A DNA stretch of 64,000 bases from Exiguobacterium aurantiacum (GCF_001766415.1 NZ_MKXO01000001.1:744001-808000), one strand, 5' to 3'; positions 46,999 to 55,930 are shown, counted from the first letter of the stretch. Notes: generated from the sequence alone by a model not told the origin. Numbers and translations: made by a program.

Positions 46999-48315
46999 CT
47001 ATAGCAAATCGGCCGCCAACCGGGCGAGCGACGAGCGTTCGCCTTTGATGAGTTGGACGTGACCGAATACGTTTTGCCCTTTGAACCGCTCGACGGCGTA
47101 CGAGAGCCCGTTCGAATATTCATCTAAATACGGATGATCGATCTGATACGGATCGCCGACGAGAACAATCTTCGAATTCTCCCCGACCCGGGTCAAAATC
47201 GTCTTGATCTCGTGCTTCGTCAAGTTCTGCGCTTCATCGATGATGATGAACTGATCCGGCATACTTCGACCCCGAATATATGTGAGCGCCTCGAGCTGAA
47301 TCGATTTGATGCCGGCGAGGATATTTCCGAGCTCGTCTTTCGAGTTGGCATTAAACAAGAATTCAAGATTGTCATAGATCGGCTGCATCCACGGACGAAG
47401 CTTATCTTCCATCTCACCCGGCAAGTATCCGATGTCGTTGCCCATCGGCACGACCGGACGCGCCACGACGAGCTTGTTAAAGCGACGTTCGTCCTCGACG
47501 AGGGCAAGTCCCGCCGCGAGAGCGAGGAGCGTCTTCCCGGTCCCGGCTTTCCCGAGGAGCGTCACGAACGGAATATCGTCGCGAAGCAGTAAATCGAGCG
47601 CCATTCGTTGTTGGACGTTCCGCGGATGAATGCCCCAGACGTGCTCGGCGTCGAGCGATAACGGTCGAACGATCGGTTGTAACGGATCGACGACCGCGAG
47701 TGCGCTCGCTTTCGAAACGTTACTCTTTAAGATGACAAATGAGTTCGGGTACAGTTGGTTTTTTGAAAAAGCCGACGTCGGTAGCTGGCGAACTTGATAG
47801 AATTCATCAATTATCGCCTGATCGACCTCAATCTCGCGATAGCCGGCGTACAAATTCGTCGTGTCGACGATATGGTCTGTCAAATAATCTTCGGCTTCGA
47901 TGCCGATCGCATCCGCTTTGACACGGACCAGTATATCTTTTGAGACGACCACGACTTTCCGGTTGTGATCATGCTCATACTGTTTCATCAAACCGAGTGC
48001 GACCGTCAAAATCCGGTTGTCATTCGTCATGACGTCGAACGGGAAGTCGACTGTATGTTCATGACCGATCTCAACGAAGAGATGGCCGCCATTCTCGAGC
48101 GGCACCCCGTCATGAAGTTTGCCGGTCGATCGGAGCTGGTCAAGCACACGCGCCGTTTCTCGGGCGTTACGGCCAAGCTCGTCCATGTTTCGTTTTTTTC
48201 CATCGAGTTCTTCTAGGACGATGGCCGGGATGACGACGTCATGCTCATCGAATTGAAAGAGTGAGAGTGGGTCGTGTAGAAGTACGTTCGTATCGAGCAC
48301 ATACGTTTTTTTCAT
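46999..48315 (-). CDS. ylaK: PhoH family protein with N-terminal PIN domain (YlaK/PhoH2)
   Basis: 438 residues: a PIN nuclease domain (about 1-140, start MKKTYVLDTNVLLHDPLSL with conserved acidic residues) joined to a PhoH ATPase domain with Walker A LGKAGTGKTLLALA and Walker B IIDEAQNLT. PhoH2 proteins are reported RNA helicase/ribonucleases. The start ATG at 48315 is chosen over TTG at 48351, which overlaps the next gene upstream. Confidence 0.93.
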   Translation of the reverse strand: MKKTYVLDTNVLLHDPLSLFQFDEHDVVIPAIVLEELDGKKRNMDELGRNARETARVLDQLRSTGKLHDGVPLENGGHLFVEIGHEHTVDFPFDVMTNDNRILTVALGLMKQYEHDHNRKVVVVSKDILVRVKADAIGIEAEDYLTDHIVDTTNLYAGYREIEVDQAIIDEFYQVRQLPTSAFSKNQLYPNSFVILKSNVSKASALAVVDPLQPIVRPLSLDAEHVWGIHPRNVQQRMALDLLLRDDIPFVTLLGKAGTGKTLLALAAGLALVEDERRFNKLVVARPVVPMGNDIGYLPGEMEDKLRPWMQPIYDNLEFLFNANSKDELGNILAGIKSIQLEALTYIRGRSMPDQFIIIDEAQNLTKHEIKTILTRVGENSKIVLVGDPYQIDHPYLDEYSNGLSYAVERFKGQNVFGHVQLIKGERSSLARLAADLL

Positions 48316-48347
48316 AAGCTTTGCCGCCCCTCGAAAATTGTTGGTGA

Positions 48348-48797
48348 TCAAGAGTTCAAGCTTTCCTTCACTTCTCGGTCCAATTTTTCCGCTGCTTCGA
48401 TATCGTACGTCTTGACGATGTCCGGTTGCCCGAACGTCGCCCCGTAAAAGGAGATGTTGCGGACTTCTTCGACCGAACCTTTAAAAAAACGCAGGTGCAG
48501 TCCCGGTTTTACAGCCGGTTCAAATTCATGGACGTGCGAGAGCGTCACACTGTAAGCGAGACCGTCCTCTAAAAAGATGAGCCCCGCCGTCTTTTCGCTT
48601 GTCAAAAGCGTGATGAGATGCGAGTTTTTTGTCAGGGCAAATCGGACTGTCTGTTGATCGGTCGCCTGCACCCAACTGATGGCGTGGGTGATCGGCCACC
48701 GCTTCGCTTCATCAAACGCGACGAGAAACGTCAACGGCATCTCGTTTAACGTTTCTTGTTGCGCCCGGGAAAGTTCGAACGTTGCTTTACTCGCCAT
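48348..48797 (-). CDS. Small protein, possible flavin-reductase/PNPOx-like fold
   Basis: 149 residues, no signal or membrane segment. The strand-rich middle (FLVAFDEAKRWPITHAISWV, VRFALTKNSHLITLLTSEKTAGLIFLEDGLAYSV) recalls split-barrel flavin-binding proteins of the pyridoxamine-phosphate-oxidase type. This is a tentative fold guess. It precedes phoH in the same direction and occupies the place of ylaJ in Bacillus, to which it is not similar in type. Confidence 0.7.
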   Translation of the reverse strand: MASKATFELSRAQQETLNEMPLTFLVAFDEAKRWPITHAISWVQATDQQTVRFALTKNSHLITLLTSEKTAGLIFLEDGLAYSVTLSHVHEFEPAVKPGLHLRFFKGSVEEVRNISFYGATFGQPDIVKTYDIEAAEKLDREVKESLNS

Positions 48798-48910
48798 GCA
48801 CTCCCCTCCTTCTTAAACGGGTATATGAAATGGATTCGCCCTTAATGACTTCTTTCCCTGCTTTTCTATCTGGAAATCATGCTATAATCAACGAAGAGGA
48901 AGGTGAGACC

Positions 48911-49111
48911 ATGCGCGTAAAGTGCTCTCTTTGTGATAAAGTCGATACGATTGATTCGTGGTCGTTCGAAGCGAAACGACTTCGCAATAAACCTGCTAAA
49001 ACGTACATGTGCCAAGAATGTCATGCACGCATTACGGAACGAACGGCTGAGCGTGCGGCAACAGGCCAATTCCACCTATATCCATCGTTTCGCCAAAAGC
49101 GAAGATGGTAA
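48911..49111 (+). CDS. ylaI: YlaI family zinc-ribbon protein (DUF2197)
   Basis: 66 residues with two CxxC pairs (CSLCDK and CQECHAR) making a zinc ribbon, then a basic tail. Small proteins of this family are common in Bacilli and of unknown role. The ATG at 48911 follows GAGGAAGGTGAGACC; the longer frame upstream (to 48782) overlaps the divergent gene and is rejected. Confidence 0.85.
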   Translation: MRVKCSLCDKVDTIDSWSFEAKRLRNKPAKTYMCQECHARITERTAERAATGQFHLYPSFRQKRRW

Positions 49112-49112
49112 C

Positions 49113-49148
49113 AAAAATGGACGTCCCTTTAACGGGACGTCCATTTTT
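49113..49148. terminator. Bidirectional terminator between ylaI and ylaH
   Basis: Perfect 15-bp stem AAAAATGGACGTCCC/GGGACGTCCATTTTT between convergent genes. Its right edge touches the ylaH stop codon, so it overlaps the end of that gene by one base. Confidence 0.9.
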
Positions 49149-49498
49149 TAGGTTGGTTCATTGACTTGGTCTTGACGGCGGTTCCACCAGAGCCGGCCCC
49201 GATAAATGGCTAGGACGACCGCCATGACGAGCAATACTTCCGGGATTGGCCACGTGAAGAAGACGAGCGCCATCGTCCCCGCTCCGAGCGCGAGAATGAT
49301 GTAGACGATGAGCGCCTTCCACCACGCGAGTTGTTTGGCAAAACCTAATTTAAAGACGAGCAACGTCAATAAGATGACCGTGATGATCAAGGCGTTAAAG
49401 CCGACCGAAAAGTCGTTCGCGTCACTGCCGACACCTAATAGCGAGGCGATCCACGGAACGTCGATTTGGGTAATATCCATCGTTTGAGAAGCTTTCAA
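49148..49498 (-). CDS. ylaH: YlaH-like membrane protein
   Basis: 116 residues, three hydrophobic segments (about 30-52, 58-78, 84-100), and the family look GWNAL-like FNALIITVILLTLLVFKLGFAKQLAWWKALIVYI. Unknown function. TTG at 49498 follows GGGGG by 10 nt; ATG at 49480 has no ribosome site. Confidence 0.8.
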   Translation of the reverse strand: MKASQTMDITQIDVPWIASLLGVGSDANDFSVGFNALIITVILLTLLVFKLGFAKQLAWWKALIVYIILALGAGTMALVFFTWPIPEVLLVMAVVLAIYRGRLWWNRRQDQVNEPT

Positions 49499-49550
49499 GG
49501 CAAATAATCCCCCTTTGTTTCCTACACGTCTATTCTACACGAATCAAAAT

Positions 49551-49578
49551 AAAAGGGAACGCCTCGGCGCTCCCTTTT
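49551..49578 (-). terminator. Terminator after typA
   Basis: Stem AAAAGGGA...TCCCTTTT with an inner CGCC/GGCG pair, next to the typA stop. The U run is short, and the stem ends in A-U pairs. Confidence 0.65.
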
Positions 49579-49582
49579 CTAC

Positions 49583-51427
49583 TTATTCTTTACCAAGTTT
49601 ACGACGCTTGTCAGCTTTTTCACGTTCGTTCTTGTTCAAGACCTTTTTACGGAGTCGAATCGAGAGCGGTGTGATTTCGCAGTACTCGTCATCGTTCAAG
49701 AACGTAAGCGACTCTTCAAGCGAGAAGACGCGCGGACGTTTCAAGACTTGTGTCGAGTCTTTCGATGATGCACGCATGTTCGTCAACTGTTTCCCTTTGA
49801 CGGCGTTGATCGCGAGATCGACGTCACGGTTACATTCACCGATGATCATACCTTCGTATACATCTGTACCTGGTTCGATGAAGATCGTCCCACGGTCTTC
49901 GAGTGCACCGATTGAGTAAGCCGTTGACTTACCAGCTTCGATACAAACCATGACACCGCTACGGCGACCGCCGATATCAGCAGGAATGAACGGACGATAC
50001 TCTTCGAACGTATGGTTCAAGATTCCGTATCCGCGTGTCGCCGACAAGAACTCGTTACGATATCCGATGAGACCACGTGAAGGAACGATAAATTCCATAC
50101 GAGTTTGACCGTTATCGTTCGTGTTCATGTTCGCGAGTTCACCTTTACGGAGACCGATCGATTCCATGACTGAACCTGTGTACTCTTCCGGTACGTCGAT
50201 GATGACGCGCTCGAAAGGCTCAATTTTCGTACCGTCTTCAGCTGTACGGATGATAACTTGTGGTTTCGAAACTTGGATCTCGTACCCTTCGCGACGCATG
50301 TTCTCGATCAAGATACCGAGGTGAAGTTCACCGCGTCCTGATACGACCCATTGGTCAGGCGAGTCTGTGTTTTCGACACGGAGCGAAACGTCCGTCTCAA
50401 GTTGTTTCATCAAACGCTCTTCGATTTTACGTGCTGTCACGAAATCGCCTTCGCGTCCTGCAAATGGAGAGTTGTTCGTCATGAAACGCATTTGAAGCGT
50501 TGGCTCATCGATGCGAAGAAGCGTAAGCGGCTCTTCTTTACCGACCGGTGTGACCGTTTCACCGACGTTGATGTCTTCCATCCCGGCGATGGCGATCAAG
50601 TCACCAGCTTTAGCTTCTTCGATTTCAACACGTTTGAGTCCGAAGTAACCGAATAGCTTCGTGACGCGAAGTTGTTTGATCGATCCGTCCGTTTTGCAAA
50701 GTGAGACTTGGTCTCCGACTTTGATTTTCCCACGGAAGACGCGACCGACTCCGATACGACCGAGGTAGTTATCATAGTCGAGCATCGTGACTTGGAACTG
50801 AAGCGGCTCATCCGAGTTGTCGATTGGTGCCGGTGTGTTCTCAAGAATCGTATCGAGTACGTGCGTGATTGTATCTTCTTGCTTCTCAGGATCAGGATCG
50901 AACGAACTTGAACCGCTGACTGCAGACGTATAGACGACAGGGAATTCAAGTTGATCTTCATCTGCTCCGAGATCGATCAATAAGTCTACGACTTCATCGA
51001 CGACGTCGAGCGGACGGACCATCGCTTTGTCGATTTTGTTGACGACAACGATCGGGCGAAGTCCTTGGTCAAGTGCTTTCTTCAATACGAAGCGTGTTTG
51101 TGGCATACAGCCTTCACGTGCATCGACAACAAGAATAACGCCGTCAACCATACGCATGATCCGCTCAACTTCACCACCGAAGTCGGCGTGTCCTGGCGTA
51201 TCTACGATGTTGATGCGAGTATCTTTATAATCGATTGCCGTGTTTTTAGCGAGGATTGTGATCCCGCGCTCACGTTCGATATCGTTCGAGTCCATGGCGC
51301 GCTCTGCTACCATTTCGTTTGTCCGGAAAGTACCAGACTGTTTCAATAGTTCATCGACTAACGTTGTTTTACCATGGTCAACGTGGGCGATGATGGCTAC
51401 GTTACGGAGGTTAGTTCTTAAATTCAT
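49583..51427 (-). CDS. typA: TypA/BipA, ribosome-associated GTPase
   Basis: Translational GTPase related to EF-G that aids 50S assembly at low temperature and under stress. 614 residues; G1 [14 protein letters not shown] (about 14-27), G3 [13 protein letters not shown]4 NKIDK, then the BipA C-terminal domain. B. subtilis YlaG. Divergent from ylaF. Confidence 0.97.
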   Translation of the reverse strand: MNLRTNLRNVAIIAHVDHGKTTLVDELLKQSGTFRTNEMVAERAMDSNDIERERGITILAKNTAIDYKDTRINIVDTPGHADFGGEVERIMRMVDGVILVVDAREGCMPQTRFVLKKALDQGLRPIVVVNKIDKAMVRPLDVVDEVVDLLIDLGADEDQLEFPVVYTSAVSGSSSFDPDPEKQEDTITHVLDTILENTPAPIDNSDEPLQFQVTMLDYDNYLGRIGVGRVFRGKIKVGDQVSLCKTDGSIKQLRVTKLFGYFGLKRVEIEEAKAGDLIAIAGMEDINVGETVTPVGKEEPLTLLRIDEPTLQMRFMTNNSPFAGREGDFVTARKIEERLMKQLETDVSLRVENTDSPDQWVVSGRGELHLGILIENMRREGYEIQVSKPQVIIRTAEDGTKIEPFERVIIDVPEEYTGSVMESIGLRKGELANMNTNDNGQTRMEFIVPSRGLIGYRNEFLSATRGYGILNHTFEEYRPFIPADIGGRRSGVMVCIEAGKSTAYSIGALEDRGTIFIEPGTDVYEGMIIGECNRDVDLAINAVKGKQLTNMRASSKDSTQVLKRPRVFSLEESLTFLNDDEYCEITPLSIRLRKKVLNKNEREKADKRRKLGKE

Positions 51428-51479
51428 GTAGTTATTCCTCTCTTATTTGAAAAGTTTCAACTTTGTATTCAACTTAAAG

Positions 51480-51510
51480 AGTATAGCACAGGTGCTACCA
51501 CCTTTGTCAC
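51480..51510 (-). promoter_or_regulatory. Candidate typA promoter with internal palindrome
   Basis: TATACT (51480-51485) and TGACAA (51504-51509), 18 bp apart on the minus strand. The spacer contains AGGTG-GTAG-CACCT (51490-51503), a palindrome lying where a repressor would block polymerase. No protein is known to me for this site. Confidence 0.45.
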
Positions 51511-51591
51511 GTTATATAGTCTGTTACCGTTTCCAATTGCGCTGATTTTGCTTACAATGAGATAGAGCCAAGAAAAAAAGGGGGAATTTCG

Positions 51592-51768
51592 ATGCAACTC
51601 ATGTTCGTCTTGATCGCAATCGCCGTCGTCGCCGGTTTTGTCGGTATCGGCATCGGTGTCGCCGAAGCGAGTACCGCCATCATCGTTGGCAGTCTCGCGT
51701 TGAGCGCGGTCGCTACATTCTTCGGCATCAACTTGCGCCGCCGTGTCCTAGCAGACCGACGCCCATAA
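51592..51768 (+). CDS. ylaF: YlaF family small membrane protein (DUF5325)
   Basis: 58 residues, two hydrophobic segments (about 3-22 and 28-46) and a basic end INLRRRVLADRRP. It is too short for standard ORF filters but has a strong AAAAAAAGGGGG ribosome site and a strong terminator, and lies beside typA as ylaF does in B. subtilis. Function unknown. Confidence 0.75.
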   Translation: MQLMFVLIAIAVVAGFVGIGIGVAEASTAIIVGSLALSAVATFFGINLRRRVLADRRP

Positions 51769-51772
51769 CGAA

Positions 51773-51801
51773 CAGGCCCAAGGCGAGCGCCTTGGGCCTT
51801 G
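51773..51801 (+). terminator. Terminator after ylaF
   Basis: Stem CAAGGCCC-type 12 bp (AGGCCCAAGGC with GCCTTGGGCCT) followed by TGTTTTATAA. Confidence 0.85.
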
Positions 51802-51803
51802 TT

Positions 51804-53057
51804 TTATAATTCTCGCGTCAAGCAGATGCGGTCTCGCAACACGAGTCCATCTTCTTCGATCGCCTCGTAGCCATGGTTCGGAAAATAATCGCGTTCGACC
51901 GAAGCAAAACGGAATCCGGCTTGTTGATAGAAGCGCAACTGGACGATGCTTGAGTTGCCCGTGCAGACGAGCAGTTCGCTCGCACTTCCGCTAGCCGCCC
52001 GACGGATGGCGTCTTGGAGCATCCGTTGCCCGATCGTCTGGTTTTGACGGTCCGGTTTGACAGCGATGTTGACGAGTTCGACCGATTCCGCACTGCGACG
52101 GACAAGCATATACGCCCCGACGAGTTCACCGCCGAGTAAAGCCTCAAACGTCGATCCCGTCTCATATTGCGCTTGCACCATCGCCTCGTTCGGATTCGCC
52201 AAGACGAGCAAATCGCGCACGCGATCGTACGTTTTGTTCGGTTCAATCACAAGGTCTGGCCTCACTTCAGGCGCCACGTTTTTGGCGATGACGTAATGCT
52301 TGATGACGTCCTTGACGAACGTCTCGCTCCCGCCGAGGACCGATGTCTTCCCTTTATAGCTGACGGGTTCACCGTATAAGGAGACGACGCGTCCCCCGAC
52401 TTCTTCGACGAGAAGTTTTCCGGCCGCGTAATCCCACGGCATATTGCGCATCGTGATATAGCCGTCGACCCGTCCGGCCGCAACCCAAGCCAGTTCGAGT
52501 GAGGCGGCCCCGTGCGCTCGTGTCCCGACAGAGTCGCGGACGATCGGTGCCAACACTTCCGGCGCAATCTGTTGGTTCGGGGTCACCCACGTCGCATTCA
52601 TACTCAAAAATGCGTCACGGACGTGATGTTCATGAAGCTGCGGCAACTTCCGTCCGTTGAGCGTCGCCCCATAACCACGTCGTGCCACGAACAGCTCGTC
52701 AGCCATCACATCATAGACAAATCCATACTCGACGACCTCATCGACCATAATCGCGATCGAGATGGCGAACATCCGCTTTTGATGAATAAAATTGAGCGTC
52801 CCGTCGATCGGATCGACAAACCAAACCGTCCCTGTCAACTTGTCAGGCTGTGTCGAGATGCCTTCTTCTCCGACAATCTGATGCTCCGGATACGCCGCTC
52901 GGATGCGGTCGACGATCAGTTGTTCGACCGCTCGATCGATTTCAGTGACCAAGTCCCCTTTGCCCGTCTTCCGCTCGATCCGATAACTTTCATCAATTTG
53001 AAGGCGGATATATTCCCCTGCTTGTTTGATTAGATCAATCGCAAACCATTCCAACAT
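51804..53057 (-). CDS. suhB: Inositol monophosphatase (SuhB) fused to GNAT acetyltransferase
   Basis: 417 residues in one frame. Residues 1-265 form an inositol-monophosphatase domain with metal ligands Glu65 (GEEG), Asp82-Asp85-Gly-Thr (VDPIDGTLNF) and Asp209 (PWDYAAGKLL). Residues about 275-417 form a GNAT domain with the acetyl-CoA loop region QNQTIGQRMLQDAI and QLRFYQQAGFRF. SuhB homologues are normally about 265 residues, so the second half is an addition. Start ATG at 53057 follows AGAGAGGTGATAAAT. Both sets of active-site motifs look intact. Substrates unknown. Confidence 0.88.
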   Translation of the reverse strand: MLEWFAIDLIKQAGEYIRLQIDESYRIERKTGKGDLVTEIDRAVEQLIVDRIRAAYPEHQIVGEEGISTQPDKLTGTVWFVDPIDGTLNFIHQKRMFAISIAIMVDEVVEYGFVYDVMADELFVARRGYGATLNGRKLPQLHEHHVRDAFLSMNATWVTPNQQIAPEVLAPIVRDSVGTRAHGAASLELAWVAAGRVDGYITMRNMPWDYAAGKLLVEEVGGRVVSLYGEPVSYKGKTSVLGGSETFVKDVIKHYVIAKNVAPEVRPDLVIEPNKTYDRVRDLLVLANPNEAMVQAQYETGSTFEALLGGELVGAYMLVRRSAESVELVNIAVKPDRQNQTIGQRMLQDAIRRAASGSASELLVCTGNSSIVQLRFYQQAGFRFASVERDYFPNHGYEAIEEDGLVLRDRICLTREL

Positions 53058-53091
53058 ATTTATCACCTCTCTATGTATTATAGCAAACAAA

Positions 53092-53118
53092 AACCAGTAT
53101 TCGCGTGGAATACTGGTT
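53092..53118 (-). terminator. Terminator of the 53136 gene
   Basis: 10-bp stem AACCAGTATT/AATACTGGTT followed by TTTGTTTGC on the minus strand, just before suhB. Confidence 0.75.
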
Positions 53119-53135
53119 GAATGAGCGGTTGTGGG

Positions 53136-53324
53136 TCAGGCTTCGAGACGCAAAAGTTCTTGGCGGTATTTCTCTAACCGATGCTTGCTAGCCTGGACAG
53201 TGGCATCGTCTTGTGACGCCATTGCATCGAAGAGTGTTGCCAATTCATAATCAATCTCTAGGCGCAGCACCGGAATCCGTTTTTCTGCGTCTTTTCTTTT
53301 GAATGCCTCAATCACTTGTTTCAT
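53136..53324 (-). CDS. Small helical protein of unknown function
   Basis: 62 residues, almost wholly helical, charged (MKQVIEAFKRKDAEKRIPVL then LEIDYELATLFDAMAS). No domain recognised. The ATG at 53324 has AAGGAG 11 nt upstream; GTG four codons earlier overlaps it. Its place between suhB and yktA is like that of small ykz/yla genes in B. subtilis, and its conservation would be worth a check. Confidence 0.65.
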   Translation of the reverse strand: MKQVIEAFKRKDAEKRIPVLRLEIDYELATLFDAMASQDDATVQASKHRLEKYRQELLRLEA

Positions 53325-53531
53325 GAGATGCCACACTCCTTTTGTTGGGCTACAAGTTACGGTTTAGTAAGTTGAATTGAGTATATCAGATGAGATTCAA
53401 AAAAGAAAGAGAATTGTCTGACTATTTTGAATTTTTTATCTTAGTGGATATATTCCCACTTCAACCGGTCCTAAACCTTAAATAACCGTTAGTGATATGT
53501 ACCCTATTTCTTAAGGTATTAACTAAAAAAA
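53325..53531. other. AT-rich spacer without a gene
   Basis: About 200 bp, clearly more AT-rich than its surroundings, with no open frame of interest and no strong promoter pair that I could see. The yktA terminator forms its right edge. Confidence 0.5.
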
Positions 53532-53561
53532 GCAGCAACCGACAGATTCGTCGGTTCCTGC
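53532..53561 (-). terminator. Terminator after yktA
   Basis: Two-part stem GCAG..ACCGAC/GTCGGT..CTGC with seven U on the minus strand. Confidence 0.85.
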
Positions 53562-53571
53562 AATTCATTTG

Positions 53572-53838
53572 TTACAACCTGATAATCTTAGTATTTGATT
53601 TCAAGGCCGCTTGGACCGTACGATAGGTAGAGTATCCGGTCTGCTCATCGTGGACAGCGCTCAGTTGCTTTTCTTCTGATTTTGATGTCACGATTTGTTT
53701 GAACGACCGATACGTTGCTAAAAATTCTTCCCGATCGACGCCGCCTTCGTTGGCGAGTGCGACTTGATTATAGAACTCGACGACTTCGATCAGTTCTTCC
53801 GTCGTCCAGTCCGGATTGATTGGATAGTTGATTTGCAT
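53572..53838 (-). CDS. yktA: YktA (UPF0223) family protein
   Basis: 88 residues; matches the family by YPINPDWTTEELIEVVEFYN, EEFLATYRSFKQIVTSKSEEK and TGYSTYRTVQAA. Function unknown. The ATG at 53838 follows GAGGTGAAGAAT, and a promoter TTGCAA-16-TACAAT lies just upstream. Gene order suhB-yktA-speA is conserved with Bacillus. Confidence 0.92.
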   Translation of the reverse strand: MQINYPINPDWTTEELIEVVEFYNQVALANEGGVDREEFLATYRSFKQIVTSKSEEKQLSAVHDEQTGYSTYRTVQAALKSNTKIIRL

Positions 53839-53864
53839 ATTCTTCACCTCGACAACCATTGTAT

Positions 53865-53918
53865 CAACAAAAAAAACTATTGCAAGTTGACTTGGAAATC
53901 TCTATAGTTTTTTTGTTG
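53865..53918. repeat. Inverted repeat around the yktA promoter
   Basis: Left arm CAACAAAAAAAACTAT (53865-53880) and right arm ATAGTTTTTTTGTTG (53904-53918) are complementary apart from one A. The 23-nt loop and left arm contain the -35 (TTGCAA) of the yktA promoter, read on the minus strand; its -10 lies just beyond the left arm. Confidence 0.55.
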
Positions 53919-54022
53919 CATCGTTTTTCTGCATAGCAGACCAATCATTCACCGGGTAAAGAAACTTAGTATACGTAAACGACCGATCCCATACAAACGC
54001 TGATTTCAAGGAGGGCTTACTA

Positions 54023-55504
54023 TTGAAAATTAAAGGGTCTACACAGCTCGACACGCCGCTATTTGAGACGTTACTCAAACACGTCAATACAAATCCGATT
54101 GCGTTCCATATTCCCGGTCATAAAGGCGGAAAAGGAATGGATCCCGAATTTCGTGACTTCATCGGCGAAAATGCTTTAAAAATCGATTTGATCAACATCG
54201 CTCCACTTGATGACTTGCATCATCCGAAAGCTTCGATTGCTGAAGCCGAGCGTCTCGCTGCTGAAGCGTTCCGTGCTGATGAGACATTTTTCTCGGTCCA
54301 AGGTACATCGAGCGCCATCATGGCAATGATCATGGGCGTCGTCGGGCCGAACGAAAAAATTATCGTCCCGCGTAACGTGCATAAATCCGTCATGTCAGCG
54401 CTCGTCTTGACCGGAGCCCATCCTGTATTCATTCATCCTGAATATGATGAGACGTACGGGATCGCCCACGGCATCACGGCAAGCGCTGTCGAGCGCGCGC
54501 TCGAGCTGCATCCTGACACGAAAGCCGTCCTCGTCATCAACCCGACGTACTTCGGTGTCGCTGGTGACCTCGAACGCATCGTCGCCGTTGCTCACGCTCA
54601 GGACGTCCCTGTACTCGTTGACGAAGCGCACGGTGTCCACTTGCCATTCCACGACGAGCTCCCTCTGTCGGCGATGCAAGCGGGCGCAGACGTCGCTGCG
54701 ACGAGCGTGCATAAGCTCGGTGGCTCGATGACAGGTAGCTCGATTTTGAACGTACGCCGCGGTCTTGTCTCTCCAGAGCGGATCCACGCGATGCTCTCGA
54801 TGATTACGACGACGTCGACGTCCTACCTACTTCTCGCCTCGCTCGACGCAGCCCGGCGCCAATTGGCGACAAAAGGTGAGGCCATGAACGAACGCGCCCT
54901 CACGCTCTCACGAATGGCACGCGTCGCCATCAACAACATGCCGCATTTATCGGTCTACGGCCACTCTGAGCTCCATTCTGAGTCGACGTACGCCTTAGAT
55001 GAGACGAAAGTACTCGTATCGGTTCGTGAGCTTGGAATTACCGGATTTGAAATCGAGAAATATTTGCGCGAACATCACCGCATCGAAGTCGAGATGTCCG
55101 ATTTGTTGAACGTCCTCTTCATCGTGACGAGTGCCGACGATGAGTCGACGATTCAAGCACTTATCGATGCGATGCACGATGTCGTATCGGTGTATAAGCA
55201 GTCTGGGAACGATTCTTTATCGATCATGCTCCCGGAGATCCCACCACTCGCGCTCAGCCCACGAGACGCGTTCTACGAAGAGACGGAAACGATTCCCCTC
55301 GAGAACGCTGTCGGACGAATTTCGGCTGAGTTCATCATGGTGTATCCACCAGGGATTCCTATCATCATTCCTGGAGAATTGATCACGGCATCGACACTCG
55401 AATACATCACGGCCAATATCGAAGCTGGTTTACCGGTTCAAGGTCTTGAAGACGAGTCGCTTCAAATGATTAAAGTCATCCAACAAACGAAAGCAATCCG
55501 CTAA
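54023..55504 (+). CDS. speA: Arginine (Orn/Lys/Arg family) decarboxylase, PLP-dependent
   Basis: Aspartate-aminotransferase-fold decarboxylase; B. subtilis SpeA makes agmatine for polyamine synthesis. 493 residues; PLP lysine Lys231 in TSVHKLGGSMTGSS, Asp200 in VDEAHGVH, and FHIPGHKGGKGMD near the N-terminus. The start is TTG at 54023, 7 nt after AAGGAGGGCTTACTA. Substrate is by synteny with B. subtilis; lysine cannot be excluded. Confidence 0.9.
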   Translation: MKIKGSTQLDTPLFETLLKHVNTNPIAFHIPGHKGGKGMDPEFRDFIGENALKIDLINIAPLDDLHHPKASIAEAERLAAEAFRADETFFSVQGTSSAIMAMIMGVVGPNEKIIVPRNVHKSVMSALVLTGAHPVFIHPEYDETYGIAHGITASAVERALELHPDTKAVLVINPTYFGVAGDLERIVAVAHAQDVPVLVDEAHGVHLPFHDELPLSAMQAGADVAATSVHKLGGSMTGSSILNVRRGLVSPERIHAMLSMITTTSTSYLLLASLDAARRQLATKGEAMNERALTLSRMARVAINNMPHLSVYGHSELHSESTYALDETKVLVSVRELGITGFEIEKYLREHHRIEVEMSDLLNVLFIVTSADDESTIQALIDAMHDVVSVYKQSGNDSLSIMLPEIPPLALSPRDAFYEETETIPLENAVGRISAEFIMVYPPGIPIIIPGELITASTLEYITANIEAGLPVQGLEDESLQMIKVIQQTKAIR

Positions 55505-55506
55505 AC

Positions 55507-55540
55507 GAAAGCGAGCCGGTCAAATTGACCGGCTCGCTTT
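55507..55540 (+). terminator. Terminator after speA
   Basis: Near-perfect 15-bp stem AAAGCGAGCCGGTCA/TGACCGGCTCGCTTT just after the speA stop. The U tract is brief, so it may work mainly by stem strength. Confidence 0.75.
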
Positions 55541-55600
55541 GTGTCATCAGAAGAAAAGATGCTTATGATGATCGAATTGCTTCCCCTACTACCCATTATA

Positions 55601-55615
55601 AGAAAACGCTTACAT
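55601..55615 (-). promoter_or_regulatory. Exact cre-consensus site
   Basis: ATGTAAGCGTTTTCT on the minus strand matches WTGNAANCGNWNNCW at all positions. It overlaps the stop codon of the DUF3055 gene and lies between convergent genes, not in a promoter, so a role in CcpA control is doubtful. Confidence 0.4.
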
Positions 55616-55930
55616 TTTTTCAAGAGGTGATTCTGAAGTTTTTTCATCTTTCGTCCCTTCCTCGAGACAAAGACGCAAAAATTCAGCAACATGATCGGTG
55701 TCATACAGATTGATTCCGAGCATCGGATAAAGCTGTCTCGGTTCTTCGAGCGCATGCATATCGAGAAGGGCTGACTGTCCGGTCTGCATGCAGACGACGA
55801 GTACTTTCCCCATGAACTGGTGCGTATAGACAAATCCGAAATCATAACGAGACGTCTCGGTTTCGATGCCGGTAAACCGAACGCGGCTCGTCTCGGAAAC
55901 GGTATATAATAGCTCCTCATCAAACGCCAT
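55610..55930 (-). CDS. DUF3055 family protein
   Basis: 106 residues; features of the family are YTVSETSRVRFTGI, FMGKVLVVCMQTGQSALLD and the acidic C-terminus. Function unknown. The ATG at 55930 is 7 nt after AGGAGGG; an ATG two codons earlier lies too close to it. Divergent from the acetyltransferase gene. Confidence 0.8.
   Translation of the reverse strand: MAFDEELLYTVSETSRVRFTGIETETSRYDFGFVYTHQFMGKVLVVCMQTGQSALLDMHALEEPRQLYPMLGINLYDTDHVAEFLRLCLEEGTKDEKTSESPLEKM

Noticed and set aside
46590-47050. Several overlapping open frames (70-137 codons) between the MFS gene and phoH
   Set aside because: They run through hairpins and inverted repeats in both directions, show no shared protein features and have no ribosome sites; the region is better read as structured non-coding DNA.
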